Below are positions 56,801 through 62,306 of a DNA stretch of 64,000 nt, piece after piece. Position 1 is the first letter of the stretch; each line of letters begins with the position of its first letter. Source of the stretch: Cyprinodon diabolis (Eukaryota > Chordata > Actinopteri > Cyprinodontiformes > Cyprinodontidae); the NCBI GenBank assembly GCA_030533445.1, contig CM060065.1, positions 52,114,964-52,178,963 of the forward strand. The letters run 5' to 3'. The position numbers were made by a program, and so were the translations under genes. The notes under the pieces are model-generated. The model searched no databases. It saw only the letters and a list, made by a program, of their open reading frames with translations, and had not been told where the DNA came from.

Positions 56801-59800
56801 TGGGAAAAGGCGTCTCATACAGACCCTCAACAACCTTCATAACCTTACTGTGCGAAAACCTTCTGATGGCTTTTAGAGATAAATAAATAAAGGTCCGGGG
56901 GCGGGTCCATCTAAAGGACCGGGGGCGGGTCTTTCTAAAGGACCGGGGGGGGGGTCTTTCTAAAGGACCGGGGGCGGGTCCATCTAAAGGTCCAGGGGCG
57001 GGTCCATCTAAAGGTCCGGGGCGGGTCCATCTAAAGGTCCGGGGCGGGTCCATCTAAAGGACCGCGGCGGGTCCATCTAAAGGACCGCGGCGGGTCCATC
57101 TAAAGGACCGGGGCGGGTCCATCTAAAGGACCGCGGCGGGTCCATGTAAAGGACCGGGGGCGGGTCCATCTAAAGGACCGGGGCGGGTCCATCTAAAGGA
57201 CCGCGGCGGGTCCATCTAAAGGACCGCGGCGGGTCCATCTAAAGGACCGGGGGCGGGTCCATCTAAAGGACCGGGGGCGGGTCCATCTAAAGGACCGGGG
57301 GCGGGTCCATCTTAAGGACCGGGGGCGGGTCCATCTAAAGGACCGGGGGCGGGTCCATCTAAAGGACCGGGGCGGGTCCATCTAAAGGACCGCGGCGGGT
57401 CCATCTAAAGGACCGGGGGCGGGTCCATCTAAAGGACCGGGGGCGGGTCCATCTAAAGGACCGGGGGCGGGTCCATCTAAAGGACTGGGGGCGGGTCCAT
57501 CTAAAGGACTGGGGGCGGGTCCATCTACAGGGTCAGTACCTTGTTGATGAGCGTCATGGTGAAAATGAGAAGCTCTGTGTCGGCGCCGTTCTTCTCATCC
57601 AGGATATCCATGATATTCGTCCATGGCGTCACACCTGTAATAGACACGCCTGGTAACCATAGCAACACATCTGACCAGCAAACCACTGCTTCTCAGCAGG
57701 ATGAACATCTGCATCAACATTAACCATCAGAAGCTCTGCAGCTCAGCTGCCTCGCTGAACAAGGTGTGTTTTTGTGCTCCTGTTTTGGCATCAGAGTGAG
57801 GACATCTAGCTGCTTCCTTTAATGCTAACGTTTAGTTTAAGAACCAAGATGTGAGCAGAGTTTGCCCACCCACCTCTGGAACAAGCAGTTCCCCTCTAAA
57901 GCAGAAGGTGGCAGCAGTGATATCATGTACAACATCCCACTTTTCAACATTAGCAAATTAACCATAAACAACAAAAATACAGTAATTATTATTCACAGCA
58001 TACTGCAGTCAAAGAGGAAAACAGAATTCATGCCCTTTTAATAATCTGTTTTTATATTTAACAGGGTACAGTTTGTCATCTAAGTGTCAAACTACACTAT
58101 ATTGCCAAAAGTATTTGCTCACCTGCCTTGACTCACATATGAGCTTAAGTGACATCCCGTTCCTAATCCATAGGGTTCAATATGACGTCGGTCCACCCTT
58201 TGCAGCTAGAACAGCTTCAACTCTTCTGGGAAGGCTGTCCACAAGGTTTAGGAGTGTGTTTATGGGAATTTTTGACCATTCTTCCAGAAGCGCATTTGTG
58301 AGGTCGCACACTGATGTTGGACGAGAAGGCCTGGCTCTCAGTCTCCGCTCTAATTCATCCCAAAGGTGTTCTATCGGGTTGAGGTCAGGACTCTGTGCAG
58401 GCCAGTCAAGTTCATCCACACCAGACTCTGTCATCCATGTCTTTATGGACCTTGCTTTGTGCACTGGTGCACAGTCATGTTGGAAGAGGAAGGGGCCAGC
58501 TCCAAACTGTTCCCACAAAGTTGGGAGCATGGAATTGTCCAAAATGTCTTGGTATGCTGAAGCATTCAGAGTTCCTTTCACTGGAACTAAGGGGCCAAGC
58601 CCAGCTCCTGAAAAACAACCCCACACCATAATCCCCCCTCCACCAAACTTTACACTTGGCACAATGCAGTCAGACAAGTACCGTTCTCCTGGCAACCGCC
58701 AAACCCAGACCCGTCCATCAGATTGCCAGATGGAGAAGCGCGATTCGTCACTCCAGAGAACGCGTCTCCACTGCTCTAGAGTCCAGTGGCGGCGTGCTTT
58801 ACACCACCGCATCCGACGCTTTGCATTGCACTTGGTTATGTATGGCTTGGATGCAGCTGCTCGACCATGGAAACCCATTCCATGAAGCTCTCTGCGCACT
58901 GTTCTTGAGCTAATCTGAAGGCCACATGAAGTTTGGAGGTCTGTAGTGATTGACTCTGCAGAAAGTTGGCGACCTCTTCGCACTATGCGCTTCAGCATCC
59001 GCTGACCCCGCTCCGTCAGTTTACGTGGCCTACCACTTCGTGGCTGAGTTGCTGTCGTTCCCAAACACTTCCATTTTCTTATAATACAGCTGACAGTTGA
59101 CTGTGGAATATTTAGGAGCGAGGAAATTTCACGACTGGATTTGTTGCACAGGTGGCATCCTATCACAGTTCCACGCTGGAATTCACTGAGCTCCTGAGAG
59201 CGACCCATTCTTTCACAAATGTTTGTAAAAACAGTCTGCATGCCTAGGTGCTTGAATTTATACACCTGTGGCCATGGAAGTGATTGGAACACCTGATTCC
59301 AATATTTTGGATGGGTGAGCAAATACTTTTGGCAATATAGTGTATAAAGAACAATTGCTCAACCCATTTAATGCATTATTTTGAACTATAAATTAAATTA
59401 AACACCACTTTGGTATAAATATGTTAATTAGTTAATTTCATACTAATTGACAAACTGTCTCAGTTTCTTTTCACACTGTTTTTCAATGAGCTGCTGAACA
59501 GCCAATCAAATTAACCAGATTAAAAAATAATTCAAAAAAACCCTAACCTCTCAGGTAGATGAACTTTAAAATATTCAACAAAAAAAAAAAAAAAATCCAA
59601 AGACAGGAAGTGAATAAGAAAGACAGAAAAACTTCCAGGTTTGAGGTTTTAATAGCGTCGTTAGGAGTCATCGGCCAACTTAAGCTAAACCTACCATATT
59701 TAAAAAATGTTCATCTGCAGTATTTTCACACAGATTTGTTCTACTAATTAAATTTAAAACAGAATATTCAGATTTGTTAAATAAAAGATTTGAAAGGATT

Positions 59801-62306
59801 GAAATTCAGACTCGCTGACAATGACTTGCTCCCACCTCTAGTCCTCACTATGTATGGCAAGGAGAGACTGTGTGTGTGTGGGTATGTGTGGGTGTGTGTG
59901 GGTGTGCGTGCGTACCCCTCATGGAGTCCACCATGTTGACGGCGTTGATGAGCAGAGGACTGTTGGACTCTGAATACTCCACAAACACGATAAGAAGCTT
60001 CAGAGCCGTTTTCACCAGCAGGCGAGACTGGAAAACACCCAGACTGACCATCAGATGGCGCCACAGCTCTGCTAATCAAAGCTGGAGTGACTCACAGCTT
60101 TGGGTCTTTCCTGTTAGCGGTTTGGGGCTCACCAGACTGGCCGTCAGCGTGTAGAGCCACTGCACCGTCTCGTTGTGGTTTATCACTCCGTTCATCCCGT
60201 CAACGAACAGCATGATCTGACTGAGAGCTGAGGACACAGAGGGACGGAGGAGCTTCGTCAGGAGTCCGGCTGCCAGGAACAAACCTATAATCTGAGGAGC
60301 TGACTCTGCTCTCTGCGGCTTCTCTGGAAGCGTGAACAACCAACTGTTTCCATCCTCAGGAGAGGAGCTACTGCTGCTCAACACAACCATGATCTCTGAA
60401 AAGGTTGATGTCCTCTGATGGCGTCCCTGAAACATGGACACTGCTTGGTTGGTTTCAGGCCTTTCCAGTTCAGCTGACCCAACCTGGAGCTGCTGGTTCT
60501 GATGGGTTTCTGCAGAGAATCGACAAAACTGTGCAGCTGCTGCTGGTTTCGGATCTCTGATGAGTTTTTTATCCTTCAAAGATGGAGAGAAGCAGCTTCA
60601 GGAAAACCCAGCAGGTTTCGGGACAATCAGGGTGCCACCAGGGCAGAGCTTCCCCACCACTGGCAGCATGTGGCTATACACAGGGAGCCTGGCTGAAGGT
60701 CTGCAGGAGGAGCAGAGGACTAGACTAACCCGAGTAACTCTCCTCCTGATTGGTCAGGATTATTTCTTCTCACAGCGTCCTAAGGACAAACATCTGAACA
60801 CGGCGAAGAGCCGACGTTACAAAACGTCTGGAAACCAAATCATCATCCTGATCCAATCAATCTCCACCAATTAATAATCATCCAAACTCATCTTATTAGT
60901 TTCAGTTCTTCTGCACGACTGAACCTTCTAAAGAGCTGATCACAGCAGAGACGCTTCCTGGTCTTTAGTTCCAGAATCTATAGTCTGAGGTAGGGATGCA
61001 GGATATTGGGATTTTGGCCGATATCCGATATGCCGATATTTTAAAACTCATGTAGCCCATAACCGATATCGATACCGATGTTAAAGCTGGACAAAAATAA
61101 GTAGTCATTGAAAATAGCAGTTTTGTTATCCATTTCTGACACTTTGAAAAAATAATATACTCAAATATATTTTCATATGCTGATATCAAATTGATTTTTA
61201 AAAACGCGGTATCGATCTATTTTACTTTCAAAATCTCATGAAATTTCATCGTTCTGTTACAAACTCTCGTGATATTTTGCAAATTCTTGTGAGATTTTGT
61301 TAGTAAAATAGATCGATACCGCGTCAATATATCAACATATAAAAATATGGCAACATTTGGTGAATTTTCGGGGGATTTCGTAGCATAACGATGACATATA
61401 GCAATATTTCATTAGTAAAAGAGATTGATATGGTGTTTTTAAATGGCAATATATCAGCATATGAAGATATTGGGATATTTTAATGGATCAATATTTTTTC
61501 CCTCGTCTTTAGAAGTTTTTAAGTCTGTAAAAAAAGTTTTTGAGGAAGAAGAAGAAGCAGTATTTTTTTTTTTTTTAGACTTTAGAAACTCAGAAGCTGA
61601 TCAAATATCGGGTTAAATATCGGTGGGGTGGCCGATGTCCGATATTCAGTTTTAAGGCCGATACCGATAGGGGGCCGATTATATCGTGCATCTCTAGTCT
61701 GAGGTTTAAACCCAGCAGAGATACTGGCTGTAGAACCACAGGACCCGACATGGAGCCACAGACAGCAGCAGTCTCACCTCTCAGGATGTAATTCTGATAG
61801 TTGTGGTCGGCTTCAGCTCCAACTTTGATGAAACACGTCAAACCTTCAGAGGCAACAAACTCTGGAACCAGATCTTTATCATCCTGCAGACAGAAACCAT
61901 TCATTAGCAGCTTTTCATCCCTTTTCTCACAACATTCCAATAAAACTTTGCTTTATTCCAGTTTAGAGAAGTTAACCTCTGGTGACCAGAGGAAGGAACC
62001 TTCGGATTTATAATCGAAACATTAAAAAGGAAATCTTTAGTTTTTCCTTCTTTAAACCTCCTTCAGAGCTACAACCTGCTTCACCTGGATTTAAAAAAAA
62101 GATCAGCTTCCTTTATGAAGGAGTTCTTAATCCAGAAACCTCCCTGAATTCTGAGGAGGACTCCTATAAACATAGATCCTCTGTGTTTACAGCCAATAAA
62201 ACTCCTTCAGGAGGAGGAACCAACCAGGTGAAAGTTACCTGGAAGAGCTGTTTCAGGGAGAACAGACACTTCCTGAGTTCTGGGCCTTTGGAGTTGTACA
62301 ACCTCT
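19981..62306 (-). CDS. fhod1: fhod1, FH1/FH2 domain-containing formin (25 exons, 5' end missing)
   Basis: FHOD1 formins bind and bundle or cap actin filaments and act downstream of Rac and ROCK in stress fibres. Joined on the minus strand: 62306-62239, 61883-61778, 60227-60133, 60027-59916, 57634-57540, 56624-56481, 55577-55195, 54151-54062, 53782-53696, 52520-52494, 52078-52028, 47638-47484, 47400-47350, 44151-44017, 43935-43772, 34464-33877, 31145-30990, 30905-30723, 30594-30475, 24699-24538, 24467-24277, 24197-24005, 21493-21319, 20985-20806, 20066-19981. Every junction has GT/AG and a consistent phase; about 1264 residues result. Domain order: FH3/armadillo, variable linker, FH1, FH2, DAD. 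Roughly the first 110-120 residues lie off the right edge. FHOD1 rather than FHOD3 is chosen from the C-terminal RKSLRRTLK tail and from slc9a5 next door. All six listed simple arrays and many transposons are intronic. Confidence 0.93.
20067..20805 (-). other. fhod1 last intron
   Basis: Intronic, rich in GGTTCTG/CAGAACC words. No repeat family or gene recognised. Confidence 0.5.
20806..20985 (-). CDS. fhod1: fhod1 exon: start of DAD
   Basis: Encodes [38 protein letters not shown] and [12 protein letters not shown]. The DDIMDxLVxSVT stretch is the diaphanous-autoregulatory core. The donor splits the codon before LRRT. Confidence 0.95.
21319..21493 (-). CDS. fhod1: fhod1 exon: post-FH2 tail
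   Basis: Encodes [19 protein letters not shown], then [16 protein letters not shown] and GLRRSRAVR; corresponds to human TEKFSGV...HASMKSLL...RRSRG. Confidence 0.93.
21812..23399. repeat. 19-bp minisatellite, about 83 units
   Basis: Unit GCCTGCAGCGAGGCTAACT with two main core variants (CTGCAGC and CTAGAGC) and variants of the last four bases (AACT, CACT, ACCT, CACAG). It lies in the fhod1 intron between 21494 and 24004. The rare CACAG variant recurs at 22524, 22733, 22961 and 23113, spaced by multiples of 19. Confidence 0.95.
23400..24004. other. fhod1 intron, AT-rich
   Basis: No element recognised; short C runs at 23919 and 23980. Confidence 0.45.
24005..24197 (-). CDS. fhod1: fhod1 exon: FH2 end
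   Basis: Encodes [40 protein letters not shown] and [11 protein letters not shown]; matches the human FH2 C-terminal helix and the TRGRMITE sequence. Confidence 0.96.
24277..24467 (-). CDS. fhod1: fhod1 exon: FH2 coiled region
   Basis: Encodes [20 protein letters not shown], then [19 protein letters not shown] and [15 protein letters not shown]. Confidence 0.97.
24538..24699 (-). CDS. fhod1: fhod1 exon: FH2
   Basis: Encodes [39 protein letters not shown] and [15 protein letters not shown]. Confidence 0.97.
25082..26218 (+). mobile_element. hAT element derivative with BED zinc-finger remnant
   Basis: 1137 bp, ends TAGGGCTGCAACAACCAATC and (reverse) TAGGGCTGTAACTAACGATT. Exact 8-bp duplication AAGGACAT at 25074-25081 and 26219-26226. 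At 25301-25366 the plus frame reads [25 protein letters not shown], the beginning of a BED-type zinc finger as in hAT transposases, broken by a stop. So it is an internally deleted autonomous element. Confidence 0.85.
26227..27485. other. fhod1 intron with an old MITE fragment
   Basis: 26391-26673 resembles the outer repeat of 5369-7623 (CACTGCAAAAA-type ends, AAGGGTAAATACACTTCATT). The rest shows no gene. Confidence 0.45.
27486..28364 (+). mobile_element. TTF-type hAT fragment (family C), copy 2
   Basis: Ends CAGGGCCGGATTTACTATTA and (reverse) CAGGGGCAGCTTTAGGAAAT. The frame 27931-28161 includes [20 protein letters not shown] then [10 protein letters not shown], resembling the TTF-type zinc finger (RxWLxYS...D...CF.C.LF...W) of ZMYM/hAT transposases, with the cysteines lost. 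No clear target duplication. Confidence 0.65.
28365..29382. other. fhod1 intron, unassigned
   Basis: No element recognised; small frames here have no family resemblance. The first 100 bases (GCTAACGCTAGC...) could be part of the neighbouring transposon. Confidence 0.35.
29383..29530 (+). repeat. tRNA-derived SINE
   Basis: Box A-like GCAGCGGTTAGTGAGCATG, box B-like GGGTTTGAATCCG at 29462-29474, then TGGTCCTTTGCCGCATGCC and an A tail at 29521-29530. Typical fish SINE layout. Confidence 0.65.
29824..30290 (-). mobile_element. TTF-type hAT fragment (family C), inverted copy 3
   Basis: Right-hand half of the same element as 27486-28364, in opposite orientation. The 76-codon frame at 30051-30281 is identical in protein sequence to that at 27931-28161. 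It ends abruptly at about 30290, so it is truncated. Only about 180 bp from an fhod1 FH2 exon. Confidence 0.7.
30475..30594 (-). CDS. fhod1: fhod1 exon: FH2 (GNFLN)
   Basis: Encodes [20 protein letters not shown] then [25 protein letters not shown] is the invariant formin FH2 motif. Confidence 0.97.
30723..30905 (-). CDS. fhod1: fhod1 exon: FH2
   Basis: Encodes [39 protein letters not shown] and [15 protein letters not shown]. Phase 0 both sides. Confidence 0.97.
30990..31145 (-). CDS. fhod1: fhod1 exon: FH2
   Basis: Encodes [40 protein letters not shown] and [12 protein letters not shown]. The [13 protein letters not shown] block is the FH2 lasso/linker signature of FHOD proteins. Confidence 0.97.
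31651..32130. repeat. 30-bp minisatellite, 16 units
   Basis: Unit TGCCGCAGACGGGCTGACGT + TAGCCCTGGC, repeated 16 times without visible change except the last few bases of the final unit. Open in frames on both strands because 30 is a multiple of three. Located in an fhod1 intron between FH2 exons. Confidence 0.97.
32131..32835. other. fhod1 intron, unassigned
   Basis: AT-rich, no element or gene recognised. Confidence 0.4.
32836..33706 (+). mobile_element. THAP-type DNA transposon remnant (P- or Kolobok-like)
   Basis: Inverted ends CGGCCGCCATATTGGTACTC (from 32842) and its near-complement at 33679-33700; 21 of 22 positions pair. A 34-codon frame at 32890-32994 starts [20 protein letters not shown], which fits the opening C-x4-C of a THAP zinc finger, then IHMSF, and stops. 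The remaining interior is AT-rich and non-coding. Both P and Kolobok transposases carry THAP fingers, so the superfamily is open. Confidence 0.55.
33877..34464 (-). CDS. fhod1: fhod1 exon: acidic motif, FH1 polyproline region, start of FH2
   Basis: 588 bp, phase 0 both ends. Order: [36 protein letters not shown] (matches human LSIGDLDFSDLGEDED); FH1 with four proline runs of 6-11 residues, presumptive profilin-binding sites; then [16 protein letters not shown] and [20 protein letters not shown], the start of FH2. The FH1 coding strand makes the plus strand very G/A-rich. Confidence 0.95.
36230..37383 (+). pseudogene. LINE ORF1 (gag-like, CCHC knuckles), frameshifted
   Basis: Two overlapping frames: 36230-36643 (starts [14 protein letters not shown]) and 36598-37383. 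The break is near 36625-36645. The second part has three C-rich knuckles: [27 protein letters not shown] and [15 protein letters not shown]. It would bind element RNA. Product inferred from the family. Confidence 0.8.
37380..38418 (+). pseudogene. LINE ORF2, endonuclease part, broken
   Basis: Starts [18 protein letters not shown] (EN N terminus), with IQETWL and [15 protein letters not shown] as catalytic-site motifs and SDQ/SHHYP near the end. An AT-rich stretch around 37900-37930 (repeated TATATA) breaks the frame after GRGTRF, and the frame recovers at GHGAES. A second break is near 38400. Confidence 0.8.
38458..39844 (+). pseudogene. LINE ORF2, reverse transcriptase, frameshifted
   Basis: Contains [53 protein letters not shown] and, after a shift near 39310, [15 protein letters not shown] and [10 protein letters not shown]. 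These are the RT motifs in order, with the YADD catalytic pair kept. Confidence 0.85.
39845..41018 (+). pseudogene. LINE ORF2, thumb and RNase H, fragmented
   Basis: After the thumb ([18 protein letters not shown]), RNase H pieces follow: [19 protein letters not shown] near 40275, [16 protein letters not shown] and [20 protein letters not shown] at 40394-40744. A zinc-like [17 protein letters not shown] stretch lies at 40876-40926. At least three breaks. Confidence 0.75.
42556..43446. other. fhod1 intron with LINE-like repeat copy 2
   Basis: 42960-43255 matches the repeats at 18544-18900 and 51205-51725 (GTTCAAAGGGAGTTTTTCCT, GCATGCTTAGTGTGAGGG), diverged. The rest is not recognised. Confidence 0.55.
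43447..43651 (+). repeat. tRNA-derived SINE with (ATT)n tail
   Basis: Box A-like TGGTCTAGTGGTTAGAGC, box B-like GGTTCCATCCCC, body with CTAGGGGGCTCTGAGCAG, then GATCAATAAAGTTCAATC and (ATT)n. It ends about 120 bp from an fhod1 exon. Confidence 0.65.
43772..43935 (-). CDS. fhod1: fhod1 exon before FH1, predicted helical
   Basis: Encodes [20 protein letters not shown] then [20 protein letters not shown] and EEQK. The last 30 residues are heptad-like and alanine/glutamate-rich, a likely short coiled coil. Strong polypyrimidine acceptor, donor GTCAGA. Confidence 0.8.
44017..44151 (-). CDS. fhod1: fhod1 probable 135-bp cassette exon
   Basis: Encodes [20 protein letters not shown], then [20 protein letters not shown]. 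Acceptor TTTGCAG, donor GTGAGC, symmetric phase 1. I do not recognise it from mammalian FHOD1; support is the open frame, splice sites and phase only. Confidence 0.55.
44152..44780. other. fhod1 intron, unassigned
   Basis: No gene or repeat recognised. Confidence 0.4.
44790..45140 (+). mobile_element. Rex3-like RTE LINE 3' fragment
   Basis: Contains TAGACGGATCGGTGCGGCGT, GCTGTATCGGACCTTCGTAG, GATCGATCTATGTTCCAAC and ACAAGCGGCCGAAATTAG, corresponding to the RT C terminus ([18 protein letters not shown]) of RTE/Rex3 elements. The part between the coding region and the GATG tail seems deleted: GAGCTCAGAGTAACAGAG runs directly into GATGGATGG. Confidence 0.75.
45141..47192. repeat. 2-kb (GATG)n-derived array
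   Basis: Tetranucleotide GATG/ATGG array, about 2050 bp. The first 1.7 kb is a patchwork of GATGATTGATGGATGATGG, ATGTATGATGGATGG and ATGATCGATGAATG blocks, a loose higher-order pattern; the last 350 bp is purer GATG with occasional ATG inserts. Long 'IHPS' and 'GWMD' frames on either strand are artefacts. Directly follows an RTE 3' fragment. Confidence 0.97.
47350..47400 (-). CDS. fhod1: fhod1 51-bp Ser-rich exon
   Basis: In the phase set by its neighbours it encodes [16 protein letters not shown], not the alternative open frame. Acceptor TTGTTCAG, donor GTGAGA; symmetric (phase 1). Confidence 0.72.
47484..47638 (-). CDS. fhod1: fhod1 linker exon, basic
   Basis: Encodes [20 protein letters not shown], then [20 protein letters not shown] and SDGTPSERP. 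Acceptor CTCACAG, donor GTGAGT. 155 bp; it shifts the reading phase from 2 to 1, so it is probably constitutive. Confidence 0.82.
47639..48756. other. fhod1 intron, unassigned
   Basis: No gene or element recognised; AT-rich from 48300. Confidence 0.4.
48757..49797 (-). mobile_element. hAT relic with transposase C-terminal remnant
   Basis: Right end in reverse reads CAGTGGTTCCCAAAGTGGGA, a classic hAT terminus. On the minus strand at 49141-49225 the frame reads [20 protein letters not shown], resembling the hAT dimerisation motif (CE.GFS.MN.IK...R). The other half matches 3781-4170. Frame broken after about 28 residues. Confidence 0.6.
49961..50720. repeat. 38-bp minisatellite, about 20 units
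   Basis: Unit GGACCGGGACCGTTGGAACG + GGTTAAACCAAACCAATC with point variants (CAACGG, GATCG, GTTTAAACC) and some shorter units lacking GGGACC. Later units share CCCAACGGACCGGGATCG, showing ordered spread from one end. Confidence 0.93.
50721..51204. other. fhod1 intron, GGTTCTG-rich
   Basis: No gene; open frames on both strands are low-complexity. Confidence 0.4.
51205..51725 (+). repeat. Dispersed LINE-like 3' repeat, copy 3 (longest)
   Basis: Complete-looking 3' end: GGAGGTTTCTTCCTGTTCAA, AAGTGCCTTGAGATGACATG, TTTGGCGCTATATAAATAAA and CTGAATTGAATTGAAA. A common fish repeat, probably a non-LTR retroelement tail. Confidence 0.65.
52028..52078 (-). CDS. fhod1: fhod1 51-bp linker exon
   Basis: Encodes [16 protein letters not shown]. 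Acceptor CTCTGCAG, donor GTAAGT; symmetric and in phase. Confidence 0.78.
52494..52520 (-). CDS. fhod1: fhod1 27-bp micro-exon, acidic
   Basis: Encodes SVETEEDS plus split codons. Acceptor CCACCAG preceded by a long polypyrimidine tract, donor GTAAGT. In phase with both neighbours and skippable. It contains T-E-E-D, a casein-kinase-2 type site. Shortness lowers certainty. Confidence 0.65.
52521..53695. other. fhod1 intron, unassigned
   Basis: AT- and purine-rich, with AGAAxxATCCAGA-like words. No element recognised. Confidence 0.4.
53696..53782 (-). CDS. fhod1: fhod1 linker exon (symmetric, 87 bp)
   Basis: Encodes [19 protein letters not shown] then IQPEPKPHL, proline/glutamate-rich. Donor GTGAGT. 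An alternative acceptor three bases upstream would add one serine. A (CA)n tract sits just upstream at about 53793-53820. Confidence 0.78.
54062..54151 (-). CDS. fhod1: fhod1 linker exon (symmetric, 90 bp)
   Basis: Encodes [16 protein letters not shown] then [15 protein letters not shown] acceptor at 54152-54153, GTCTGT donor, open and in phase with both neighbours. Its length is a multiple of three, so it can be skipped without a frameshift. Confidence 0.75.
54293..54620. repeat. 24-bp minisatellite, about 13 units
   Basis: Unit TCTGGTTCTGGTCCCAGATC + AGGT with variants (CCAGACCAGG, TTCCAGATCAG). In the fhod1 intron upstream of the 54062-54151 exon. Confidence 0.92.
54621..55194. other. fhod1 intron, unassigned
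   Basis: No gene or repeat recognised. Confidence 0.4.
55195..55577 (-). CDS. fhod1: fhod1 exon: basic and Ser/Pro-rich linker
   Basis: Begins [16 protein letters not shown], matching NALKLEDGD of human FHOD1. Then a basic patch ([19 protein letters not shown]) and a long Ser/Pro/Thr-rich stretch (about 80 residues, low complexity) ending ESKAPPSG. Likely a phosphorylated flexible linker. Ends two bases into a codon. Confidence 0.9.
55669..56373 (-). pseudogene. LINE endonuclease-domain fragment
   Basis: 234-codon open frame on the minus strand. [19 protein letters not shown] and [11 protein letters not shown] are AP-endonuclease motifs; [20 protein letters not shown] is the region between EN and RT in L2/CR1-like LINEs. 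The N-terminal EN and all of RT are absent, so it is truncated at both ends. Inserted in an fhod1 intron in the same orientation as the gene. Confidence 0.75.
56481..56624 (-). CDS. fhod1: fhod1 exon: FH3/armadillo end
   Basis: Encodes [20 protein letters not shown], then [11 protein letters not shown] and LKAQFSTYE. 144 bp, phase 0 on both sides. Confidence 0.94.
56890..57530. repeat. 24-bp minisatellite, about 26 units
   Basis: Unit CTAAAGGACCGGGGGCGGGT + CCAT; variants include GACCGCGGCGG, GGTCCGGGGCGG and CTTTCT. G-runs on the plus strand, hence C-rich fhod1 transcript. It ends eight bases from the splice donor of exon 57540-57634. Confidence 0.95.
57540..57634 (-). CDS. fhod1: fhod1 exon: FH3/armadillo
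   Basis: Encodes [20 protein letters not shown] then [12 protein letters not shown], with a split glycine codon from the preceding exon. Donor GTACTG. A 24-bp minisatellite begins within ten bases of the donor. Confidence 0.94.
57635..58092. other. fhod1 intron, unassigned
   Basis: No gene or repeat recognised before the Tc1 insertion. Confidence 0.4.
58095..59342 (-). mobile_element. Full-length Tc1-like transposon, copy 2
   Basis: 1248 bp between TA duplications (58093-58094, 59343-59344). Same termini as copy 1 (CACTATATTGCCAAAAGTAT). A base difference is visible near its start (AAATATTGG versus AAATTATTGG in the same sense). Confidence 0.95.
58177..59208 (-). CDS. Tc1-like transposase, intact (DD34E), copy 2
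   Basis: 343 residues from the ATG at 59208, in a frame open back to 59322. Same domains and catalytic D154, D245, E280 as copy 1, and identical in protein sequence from M1. In the upstream in-frame part only one residue differs (N versus K). No disruption, so it is potentially active. Lies within an fhod1 intron in the same direction as the gene. Confidence 0.95.
   Translation of the reverse strand: MGRSQELSEFQRGTVIGCHLCNKSSREISSLLNIPQSTVSCIIRKWKCLGTTATQPRSGRPRKLTERGQRMLKRIVRRGRQLSAESITTDLQTSCGLQISSRTVRRELHGMGFHGRAAASKPYITKCNAKRRMRWCKARRHWTLEQWRRVLWSDESRFSIWQSDGRVWVWRLPGERYLSDCIVPSVKFGGGGIMVWGCFSGAGLGPLVPVKGTLNASAYQDILDNSMLPTLWEQFGAGPFLFQHDCAPVHKARSIKTWMTESGVDELDWPAQSPDLNPIEHLWDELERRLRARPSRPTSVCDLTNALLEEWSKIPINTLLNLVDSLPRRVEAVLAAKGGPTSY
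59345..59915. other. fhod1 intron with GT microsatellite
   Basis: AT-rich; a GTGTGTGG-type tract at 59866-59912 abuts the splice donor of the next exon. No gene. Confidence 0.5.
59916..60027 (-). CDS. fhod1: fhod1 exon: FH3/armadillo
   Basis: Encodes [20 protein letters not shown] then [16 protein letters not shown]. The donor GTACGC is followed at once by a GT/CA-rich microsatellite (59866-59912 region), so the 5' end of this intron is repetitive. Confidence 0.94.
60133..60227 (-). CDS. fhod1: fhod1 exon: FH3/armadillo
   Basis: Encodes (A)[16 protein letters not shown] and [13 protein letters not shown]. The split alanine codon joins the previous exon exactly. Donor GTGAGC. Confidence 0.95.
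60228..60982. other. fhod1 intron, unassigned
   Basis: No gene or repeat recognised. Confidence 0.4.
60991..61696 (-). mobile_element. hAT MITE (family A), complete
   Basis: Ends TAGGGATGCAGGATATTGG and ATATCGTGCATCTCTA. Exact 8-bp duplication GTCTGAGG (60983-60990, 61697-61704). Same internal inverted repeat (ACGCGGTATCGATC...GATCGATACCGCGT) as the other copies. It lies about 80 bp from an fhod1 exon. Confidence 0.92.
61778..61883 (-). CDS. fhod1: fhod1 exon: FH3/armadillo
   Basis: Encodes [17 protein letters not shown] and [15 protein letters not shown], very close to mammalian FHOD. Starts in phase 0 and ends one base into a codon (GAG|GTGAGA context). Confidence 0.95.
62239..62306 (-). 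CDS. fhod1: fhod1 exon: start of FH3 in this window
   Basis: Encodes [22 protein letters not shown], matching the FHOD segment just after the GTPase-binding domain. Acceptor AG at 62307-62308, donor GTAACT. Two bases complete a codon from an upstream exon outside the window. Confidence 0.92.
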
